64,000 nucleotides of DNA from assembly GCF_018131185.1 (NCBI RefSeq), contig NZ_JAFCJE010000005.1:1-64000 (forward strand). The letters run 5' to 3'. The number at the start of each line of letters is the position of its first letter. The first letter of the stretch is position 1. A program made the translations under genes and the position numbers. The notes under the pieces were generated by a model. It was not told the DNA's origin and searched no databases. It saw only the letters and a program-made list of their open reading frames with translations. This document shows, piece after piece, positions 57,494-64,000 of this stretch. This stretch comes from Bradyrhizobium diazoefficiens (GTDB taxonomy: Bacteria; Pseudomonadota; Alphaproteobacteria; Rhizobiales; Xanthobacteraceae).

Positions 57494-59302
57494 CTACGGG
57501 GATTTGGCCGCGGTCGCGGCAGCCTCAGCCGCTGTCATGCTGGCCCGTGTGCTCGCTTGAGCGGTCTCATGGACCATGAACTGGGCCCTGGCGAGCTCGG
57601 CAAAATGGCCGCCTTTGGCCACGAGTTCATCGAAAGTTCCACTTTCGATCACGCGTCCGTTTTCGAACACCAGGATCCGGGTGGCATTGCGGATGGTGGA
57701 GAGGCGATGGGCGATCACGAAGGTGGTGCGGCCCTTCATCACTTCGTCGAGAGCGGCATTCACCTTGGTCTCGGTGACGGCGTCGAGCGCGCTGGTGGCT
57801 TCGTCCAGGATCAGGATCGGCGGGTCCTTCAGCAGCGCGCGGGCGATCGACAGGCGCTGCCGCTCGCCGCCGGACAGCATGCGGCCGCGCTCGCCGGCAT
57901 TGGTCGTGAAGCCGCCGCTGCGCTCGATGAAATCCAGCGCCTGCGCGCGCTCGGCCGCCTTGCGCATCTCGGCCTCGGTCGCGTCCGGCTTGCCGACGCG
58001 CAAATTCTCCTCGATCGAGCGGTTGAACAGCAGCGCTTCCTGGAACACGACGCCGATGTTCCGCCGCAGCGACGTCAGCGTCACGCCGCGCACGTCCATG
58101 CCGTCGATCCTGATGAAGCCGGATTGCGGATCGAAGGCGCGATGCAGGAGCGCGATCGCGGTCGATTTGCCGGCGCCGGTCGGGCCGACCAGCGCGATGG
58201 TCTGGCCGGGCAGCGCGGTGAAGGTGAGGTCCTCGATCGCCGGCCGCTTGCCGTCATAGGAGAAGGTGACGTCGTTGAACTCGACGAGGCCGGACAGCCT
58301 GCCGGCATCGATCGCGTCGGGCCGGTCGTGCACCGCAGGCACGGCGTCGAGCACATTGAAGAACTCGCGCAAGCGCGGGGCTTCCATGAACACGTTGTTG
58401 ATGAAGCTGACGACCTGCTCGAGCTTCTGGATGAGCATGGTCGCGAAGCTCACGAACATCACGATCTCGCCGACGGAGGTCAGGCCCTGATCATGCAGGG
58501 CGATGCCGAAGGTGAAGATCGCAAGCACCGTGATGGTGGTGGAGGCGCGCGTGATGACGGTGACGAGCGCCCACCACGACAGCACCGGCATCTGCGCGGC
58601 CAGCAGTTCGTCGGCGACGGAGCGCAGCCCTTTGACCTCGGACTCGACGCGGACGAAGCTCTGCACCAGCGCGACATTGCCGAGCGCGTCCGAGGCGCGA
58701 GCCGAGAGTTCGCTGTAATGCTCCTCGACCTCCATCTGCATGCCGAAGGTCCTGCGCACCACGAAGGTCGTCAGGGCGGTGAAGACGATGCAGAGCACGA
58801 ACAGCAGGATGGCAAGGCGCCAGTTCAGGTAGAGCGACAGCGGCAGCAGCACTACGACCGACAGAATGGCAGCGAAATGCTCGCGGAAGAAACCGAGCCA
58901 GAGCCGCCACAAGGCATCGGTGCCGTTGAGCATCACCTTCATCAGCCGGCCCGAATGCGTGCCGGAATGGAATGTCAGCGGCAGCTGCAGGATGTGCTCG
59001 AAATAATCTGTCAGCACCGCCTGGCGCTGGCGGTGCGAGAGCCGGTCGGCCTGCAAGGCCACGAGCGCGCTGCACAGGATGGTGAAGATCCCGAATGCGA
59101 CCCAGGCCACGAGGAACGGCCAGGCCGAGTTCGAACCGGCCACCGTCTTGCCCGAGAGCACGTCGATGATCCGGCCGAACAGAACGGGCTCGGCGAATTG
59201 CGAAGCCGCCAGCAGGAGATTGGCGACCGCGAGCAGCCAGCCCAGCCGCGCCTCCTTGCCGAGCAGCTCGAGAACGCGGGTGTAGAGGCGGAGGATGGAC
59301 AT
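57494..59302 (-). CDS. ndvA: ABC exporter, cyclic beta-glucan type (NdvA-like)
   Basis: A 602-residue fused ABC half-transporter: an N-terminal six-TM domain (about 1-300) and an ATPase with Walker A LVGPTGAGKSTAIALL, signature MLSGGERQRLSIARALL and Walker B PPILILDEATSALDAVTE. The start SILRLYTRVLELLGKEARLG followed by WLLAVANLLLAASQFAEP resembles the NdvA/ChvA glucan exporters of rhizobia, which move cyclic beta-glucan to the periplasm. No glucan synthase is adjacent, so the substrate is a family-based inference. Confidence 0.87.
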   Translation of the reverse strand: MSILRLYTRVLELLGKEARLGWLLAVANLLLAASQFAEPVLFGRIIDVLSGKTVAGSNSAWPFLVAWVAFGIFTILCSALVALQADRLSHRQRQAVLTDYFEHILQLPLTFHSGTHSGRLMKVMLNGTDALWRLWLGFFREHFAAILSVVVLLPLSLYLNWRLAILLFVLCIVFTALTTFVVRRTFGMQMEVEEHYSELSARASDALGNVALVQSFVRVESEVKGLRSVADELLAAQMPVLSWWALVTVITRASTTITVLAIFTFGIALHDQGLTSVGEIVMFVSFATMLIQKLEQVVSFINNVFMEAPRLREFFNVLDAVPAVHDRPDAIDAGRLSGLVEFNDVTFSYDGKRPAIEDLTFTALPGQTIALVGPTGAGKSTAIALLHRAFDPQSGFIRIDGMDVRGVTLTSLRRNIGVVFQEALLFNRSIEENLRVGKPDATEAEMRKAAERAQALDFIERSGGFTTNAGERGRMLSGGERQRLSIARALLKDPPILILDEATSALDAVTETKVNAALDEVMKGRTTFVIAHRLSTIRNATRILVFENGRVIESGTFDELVAKGGHFAELARAQFMVHETAQASTRASMTAAEAAATAAKSP

Positions 59303-59386
59303 GCGGGCGACGAACTCGAACGGATGACGGTGCCCGTATTCTAAGCAGGGATTTCCGCGAGATATAGCGGAAGCTGTCAGTTTTGC

Positions 59387-60436
59387 TCAGTTGATCAGCC
59401 GCCCCGCCACCGGCGGCAGGAACCGGTCGTCGAAGATATCGGCCGCGGTCGGCCGCTTGCGGAATTTGAACTCCTGCGCGATCTGGTCGATCGAGCGCTC
59501 CAGGCGCGGCGGTTCGATGCCGCCGAGACCGTTGCGCCTGACCTCGTCGGTCAGGACGTTTTCGGCGAGGACGGTGCGCAGGCGCTCCAGCTCCAGGTCG
59601 CGCTCGCCGCCGTCGATGCGGCTCGCGGCCTCGCCAGCCGCACGCGAAGGCTCCTTGACGGTCGCGGCGATGCCGGCGATCAAGGCGCGGACGAAGCCCT
59701 TCACGGCATCCGGCCTTGCTGCGGCGAAGGCGGCATTGACCACCACGGCAAAGCCATAGGCTTCGCAGCCATAGTCGGCGTAACGCAGCACGACGAGATC
59801 GGCTCCGGGCACGCCGCGGTCGCGCAAATTCACCGCCGAGAGATAGTTGAAGCCCGCGACCGCGTCGACCTGTCCCGCGGACAGGATCGGCTCGCGCACC
59901 GCGGCGCCAATCTTGTGGAATTTGACGCGCGATGCCTTGATGCCGTTCTGCTGTGCCAGCGCCGGCCACAGCCGCATCGACAGATCGCCGTCGGCAACGC
60001 CGACGGTCTTGCCGTCGAGATCCGGCAAGACCTGGATGCCTCGGCTCCTGCGCGCGACGATCGCGTAGGGCGCGCGGTTGAACAGCACGAACACCGCCTT
60101 GACCGGCGCCGCATCTTCCTTGTCGCGAAAGCGGATCAGCTCGTTGATGTCGACGAGCGCAAGCTCGCTGTCGCCCTTGGCGACGCGTGCGAGCGCCTCC
60201 GGCGATCCGGTTGCGCTGGCGAAGGACACGTTGAGACGCTCGGCGCTGAACCTGCCGTCCTTCGCCGCAAGGAAGAACGGTGCCATGCTCGCATCCAATG
60301 GTCGGTCGAAGCTGAAGTGGATCGCAATGGAAGGCGCAGCAGTCTCGGCCGCGCTGACATCGCGGGCGATCAGCATCGCAAGCGGGATCGAGAGGGCCAG
60401 CAGGCAACGAAGCGCGATCGTCTTGAATTCCGACAT
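59387..60436 (-). CDS. ABC transporter substrate-binding protein (NMT1/SsuA-like)
   Basis: A 349-residue periplasmic binding protein of the nitrate/sulphonate/thiamine-precursor (NMT1, SsuA-like) fold. A signal sequence (TIALRCLLALSIPLAMLIAR) is followed by AIHFSFDRPLDASMAPFFLA, DSELALVDINELIRFRDKED and DLDGKTVGVADGDLSMRLWP. No permease or ATPase gene is next to it, so its partners are elsewhere, or it serves as a sensor. ATG 60436 fits the signal peptide. Confidence 0.85.
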   Translation of the reverse strand: MSEFKTIALRCLLALSIPLAMLIARDVSAAETAAPSIAIHFSFDRPLDASMAPFFLAAKDGRFSAERLNVSFASATGSPEALARVAKGDSELALVDINELIRFRDKEDAAPVKAVFVLFNRAPYAIVARRSRGIQVLPDLDGKTVGVADGDLSMRLWPALAQQNGIKASRVKFHKIGAAVREPILSAGQVDAVAGFNYLSAVNLRDRGVPGADLVVLRYADYGCEAYGFAVVVNAAFAAARPDAVKGFVRALIAGIAATVKEPSRAAGEAASRIDGGERDLELERLRTVLAENVLTDEVRRNGLGGIEPPRLERSIDQIAQEFKFRKRPTAADIFDDRFLPPVAGRLIN

Positions 60437-60661
60437 CAGTTGCGCCGGTCCCGCATTGTTATGGTTTCGTGACGCTCGCAGCGCCGGCCGGCAGTCAGTC
60501 TGTCCGCGCCAACATGAACGGAGGATGAGCGGCGTTGCGGCATCGTTACGCAACCCCGTTCAGCTTGTGTTGGGGTTGGGGAACCTACTTAGGTCGCGAG
60601 TGTTTGACAGACATCAGCCTGTTGTCAGGCACCATCCGAGGTCCCAAGGAGGGTCCAAATC

Positions 60662-61021
60662 ATGTTTGACAGCCTTTCGAAGTTTGTCGGCCGCAAGGCC
60701 GTCCTTGCCACGGCCGCCGTGGTGGCTCTGACTGCCGCTGCACCCACCGCCTCCTACGCGGGCGGTCGTCATTGGCATGGTGGTGGCGGCGGCGCCGCCG
60801 CTGCAGCGATGTTCGGCCTGGCCGCGACCGGTCTTGCGATCGCAGCCACCCGGGACGCCTACGCCTACGATCCGGGCCCGGGTTACTATTACGGCGGCGG
60901 CCCGGTCTATTACAGCAGCCCCGGCTATGGTTCCTATTATTACGACTCGCCCAACCGCTACACCTATGGCGGCTACAAGAACCCCTGCGCCCACGGCTAT
61001 TCCGGCTACAGCTGCTATTAG
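60662..61021 (+). CDS. Secreted Gly/Tyr-rich small protein
   Basis: A 119-residue precursor with signal peptide (FVGRKAVLATAAVVALTAAA ending ASYA). A Gly-rich stretch (GGRHWHGGGGGAAAAAMFGL) with a short hydrophobic helix (about 48-62) precedes a Tyr-rich tail (PGYYYGGGPVYYSSPGYGSY, ending NPCAHGYSGYSCY with two cysteines). It is similar in style to the His/Tyr protein at 24078 but without its histidines. The function is unknown. AAGGAGGG precedes the ATG, and a terminator follows. Confidence 0.75.
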   Translation: MFDSLSKFVGRKAVLATAAVVALTAAAPTASYAGGRHWHGGGGGAAAAAMFGLAATGLAIAATRDAYAYDPGPGYYYGGGPVYYSSPGYGSYYYDSPNRYTYGGYKNPCAHGYSGYSCY

Positions 61022-61045
61022 CTGATCGGCCATACGCCATCGGCG

Positions 61046-61078
61046 AACAGGCCGTCGCGCTTGCCGCGCCGGCCTGTT
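61046..61078 (+). terminator. Intrinsic terminator of the Gly/Tyr-rich gene
   Basis: A 9-bp stem AACAGGCCG/CGGCCTGTT with a 15-base loop, followed by TTCTGCTTTTATT. It is 25 bases after the stop codon. Confidence 0.7.
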
Positions 61079-61138
61079 TTCTGCTTTTATTGCCGCGCGT
61101 TAACGCCCGCGCCACGGGTTTAGAGTAATTTTGAGTAC

Positions 61139-61543
61139 ATGAGTGATTCGCTAGAGCGGCTATATCTGGCTGTGCTCGCGGCCAGAGATCTTGATCCGGC
61201 AACATCGCGTACGGCCCGGCTGTTTCAGCGCGGGCCTTCCAAAATGGCGAAGAAGCTGGCCGAAGAGGCCATCGAAGTCGTGATCGACGCGGTCAACGGC
61301 GACAGCGAGGCCGTGATCCGGGAAAGCGCCGATCTCCTCTACAATCTCACCGTGCTCTGGGCATCGGCCGGCGTGCGCCCCGAGGACGTCTGGCGCGAAA
61401 TGACGCGGCGTGAAGACATGCTCGGCATCGCCGAGAAGCTGCCGAAATCCGCGATGAAGCTGCCCAAAGTCGCGTCACCTCGCGTGGCCGCCAGGCGGCC
61501 AATTGTCGCGCTCGAGGGCCGCACCGCGCGCAAGCGCCACTAA
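61139..61543 (+). CDS. hisE: HisE-like phosphoribosyl-ATP pyrophosphatase
   Basis: A 134-residue MazG-fold protein with the HisE pattern: ARLFQRGPSKMAKKLAEEAI followed by EVVIDAVNGDSEAVIRESAD and LLYNLTVLW. The acidic E-E-x-x-E...E-x-A-D residues bind Mg2+. HisE removes pyrophosphate from phosphoribosyl-ATP in histidine synthesis. It is longer than usual (about 107) because of a basic C-terminal extension (VASPRVAARRPIVALEGRTA). No other his genes are adjacent. Confidence 0.85.
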   Translation: MSDSLERLYLAVLAARDLDPATSRTARLFQRGPSKMAKKLAEEAIEVVIDAVNGDSEAVIRESADLLYNLTVLWASAGVRPEDVWREMTRREDMLGIAEKLPKSAMKLPKVASPRVAARRPIVALEGRTARKRH

Positions 61544-61548
61544 AACGC

Positions 61549-61663
61549 GATGAAACCAGGGTGAATGGGGCATCGCGCTTTAGCCTCTTGTTTGAGCATG
61601 ATCTTTTTGGAAGACCGTTGCGCACCTTGCGCTGGCGCGGCACTGCGGGGCCGGATCATGCTC
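61549..61663. repeat. Intergenic repeat with GAGCATGATC/GATCATGCTC ends
   Basis: It contains GCGATGAAACCAGGGTGAATG, CATCGCGCTTTAGCC, and the inverted pair GAGCATGATC (61594-61603) and GATCATGCTC (61654-61663). This order is a diverged copy of a repeat that I recall from Bradyrhizobium intergenic DNA. It fills most of the gap between hisE and the DedA-family gene. Confidence 0.65.
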
Positions 61664-61730
61664 GAAACGTCATAATTCGCCTCAATCTCGGCATGGACAA
61701 ATCCGTCCCATGGTGCTTCATCGCGGCGCC

Positions 61731-62312
61731 ATGCTGAAACGTATTTACGATTGGTGCATCGACGCCGCCCACAAGCCCTACGCACTCTGGATCATGGGCA
61801 TTGTGTCTTTCGCCGAAAGCTCCTTCTTTCCGGTGCCGCCGGATGTGATGCTGATTCCGATGTCACTGGCGCGTCCGCAGCGCGCCTGGCTCTATGCCGC
61901 GGTCTGCACCGTGACCTCGGTGCTGGGTGGCATCGTCGGCTATGCCATCGGCGCGCTGCTGTTCGACTCGGTCGGCCAATGGCTGATTGACGTCTACGGC
62001 CTCGGCGGCAAGGTCGAGGCTTTCCGCGCCTCCTATGCGGAATGGGGGGCAGTCATCATCCTGCTCAAGGGGCTGACGCCGATCCCCTACAAGCTCGTCA
62101 CCATCACCTCGGGCTTTGCCGGCTACAACATCATCCTGTTCATCCTGTGCTCGATCGTTGCGCGCGGCGGACGCTTCTTCGTCGTCGCGATCCTGCTCAA
62201 CCGCTATGGCGACTGGATCCGCGTGAAGATCGAGAAGCATCTCGGTCTCGTGGTGGCGGTCGGCGCCATCGTGCTGGTGCTCGGCTTCGTCGTCGCCATC
62301 AAGCTGATCTAG
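61731..62312 (+). CDS. DedA/YqaA family membrane protein
   Basis: A 193-residue inner-membrane protein of the DedA (SNARE-associated/VTT) superfamily, YqaA-like group. The segment ESSFFPVPPDVMLIPMSLAR is the typical re-entrant region, and WGAVIILLKGLTPIPYKLVT with its Pro-Ile-Pro-Tyr-Lys loop is diagnostic. Family members move phospholipids or carrier lipids across the membrane. ATG 61731 is preferred over 61710. Confidence 0.9.
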   Translation: MLKRIYDWCIDAAHKPYALWIMGIVSFAESSFFPVPPDVMLIPMSLARPQRAWLYAAVCTVTSVLGGIVGYAIGALLFDSVGQWLIDVYGLGGKVEAFRASYAEWGAVIILLKGLTPIPYKLVTITSGFAGYNIILFILCSIVARGGRFFVVAILLNRYGDWIRVKIEKHLGLVVAVGAIVLVLGFVVAIKLI

Positions 62313-62359
62313 AGGCGAGCGGCTTTGCCGCCGCGCCGGCTTCGGCTACGGTTGCCGTC

Positions 62360-62896
62360 ATGATGGTTCGATCCGGCAATCCGGCCTTGCGGCTCGGGAC
62401 GCTGATTTCAGCAGTGCTGCTGGTGCTGCTCGGCGCCGGGACCGGGTGGGCGCAATCCGCTCCGCCGGCGCTCGGTTTGCAGGAGCAGGGGCCGCAAGCC
62501 GCGCCTCAGCCGTCGACGCCCGCTCCATCGGCGCCGCCGGCGCGCGAGGAAAATCCCGGCCTGATCAATGAAATGGGCAAGCTGTTCGACAAGCTGCCCT
62601 CGATCCTGCCGCCGATCAAAAGCCCCAGTGAAACCATGAACGACCTGTCGCGGCTCGCCAAGCCGTCGACCATGGTCTCGGGTCGCGTCGCCTGTCCAGC
62701 CTCGTCGAACGGCGCGCCCGACTGCAAGCAGGCCGCCGACCAGCTCTGCCAGAGCAAGGGCTACAAGGAAGGCAAGAGCCTGAATGCCGACTCCGCCGAG
62801 AAATGCTCGGCCAAGGTCCTGATCCCGGGCCGGCAACGCAAGCCCGACGACTGCCGCACCGATACTTTCGTGACCAGCGCGCTGTGCCAGAACTGA
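62360..62896 (+). CDS. Secreted Cys-rich hypothetical protein
   Basis: A 178-residue precursor with signal peptide (LRLGTLISAVLLVLLGAGTG ending GWAQ), a Pro/Ala/Gln-rich spacer at 33-62, then a domain with six cysteines (VACPASSNGAPDCKQAADQL, CQSKGY, KCSAKVLIP, DDCRTD, ALCQN). It is probably periplasmic and disulphide-bonded. It is 47 bases after the DedA gene and may share its transcript. Function unknown. Confidence 0.75.
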   Translation: MMVRSGNPALRLGTLISAVLLVLLGAGTGWAQSAPPALGLQEQGPQAAPQPSTPAPSAPPAREENPGLINEMGKLFDKLPSILPPIKSPSETMNDLSRLAKPSTMVSGRVACPASSNGAPDCKQAADQLCQSKGYKEGKSLNADSAEKCSAKVLIPGRQRKPDDCRTDTFVTSALCQN

Positions 62897-62932
62897 CGTG
62901 AAGGCCTCGCGCGCATGCAGCAAGGAGCGCCC

Positions 62933-64000
<1,068 letters not shown>

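Noticed and set aside
57557..59344. Long plus-strand ORF of 595 codons
   Set aside because: It is antisense to the ABC exporter, whose Walker and signature motifs are complete.

Overview
The window looks like chromosomal DNA of a Bradyrhizobium-type alphaproteobacterium (order Hyphomicrobiales). The reasons are the very high G+C content with long GC-biased antisense ORFs, the conserved alphaproteobacterial block DUF2948-hisD-UPF0262-phosphatase-maf-yacG, a TrcR (DUF1013) regulator, an NdvA-type glucan exporter, a TAXI-type TRAP transporter with DUF1850, an FNR/FixK box, and many palindromic intergenic repeats of rhizobial type. I see no rRNA, phage, transposase or CRISPR array.

Layout. 1-1270: repeat-rich edge, a RidA-type protein, tRNA-Thr and a small conserved ORF. 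1283-7693: a redox protein with an N-terminal cyclic-nucleotide-binding-like domain, an EthD-like protein, a membrane protein, an alpha/beta hydrolase, and a TetR regulator divergent from two dehydrogenase-like genes with a palindromic operator between them. 7776-12009: the conserved block (DUF2948, hisD, UPF0262, LMW phosphatase, maf, yacG) ending with tRNA-Phe. 12336-20758: the most interesting part, a seven-blade repeat protein broken by a frameshift, followed by a lipid-modification and stress-regulation island. The island holds a CFA-like methyltransferase, a DUF1365 protein, an FAD oxidoreductase, DUF1295 and DUF2177 membrane proteins, an ECF sigma factor with a coiled-coil partner, and a RpoE/ChrR-type sigma and zinc anti-sigma pair. 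20889-34650: mostly monocistronic metabolic genes (reductase, amine oxidase, oleate-hydratase family, sensor kinase, TPR protein, aldo/keto reductase, thioesterase, NUDIX). 34810-45482: secreted proteins, TAXI-TRAP transporter, SDR, Na+/H+ antiporter and tandem TPR paralogues. 45816-64000: propionyl-CoA synthetase, OmpW with an FNR/FixK box, TrcR, ispH-thrB-rnhA, peroxiredoxin, acyl-CoA ligase, D-Ala-D-Ala carboxypeptidase, glucan exporter, an orphan substrate-binding protein, a hisE-like gene, a DedA-family protein and the start of aspartase.

How the island appears to work. Four transcription units between 13.5 and 20.8 kb carry the same promoter architecture, TGATCC-N16-CGTT, with exactly 16 bases between the elements. 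They lie upstream of the sigma-chrR operon itself, of the second ECF sigma gene, of the FAD oxidoreductase-DUF1365-methyltransferase operon and of the DUF2177 gene. The ChrR protein keeps all eight zinc-ligand positions that I recall from Rhodobacter sphaeroides ChrR. I infer a self-contained singlet-oxygen or peroxide response that remodels membrane fatty acids and switches on a second sigma factor. The methyltransferase lacks two residues that bind bicarbonate in true cyclopropane synthases, so its product may be a different modified fatty acid, for example a methylated or furan lipid.

Start sites were chosen from Shine-Dalgarno spacing, family length and overlap with neighbours. All function calls come from reading motifs by eye; no database search was run.
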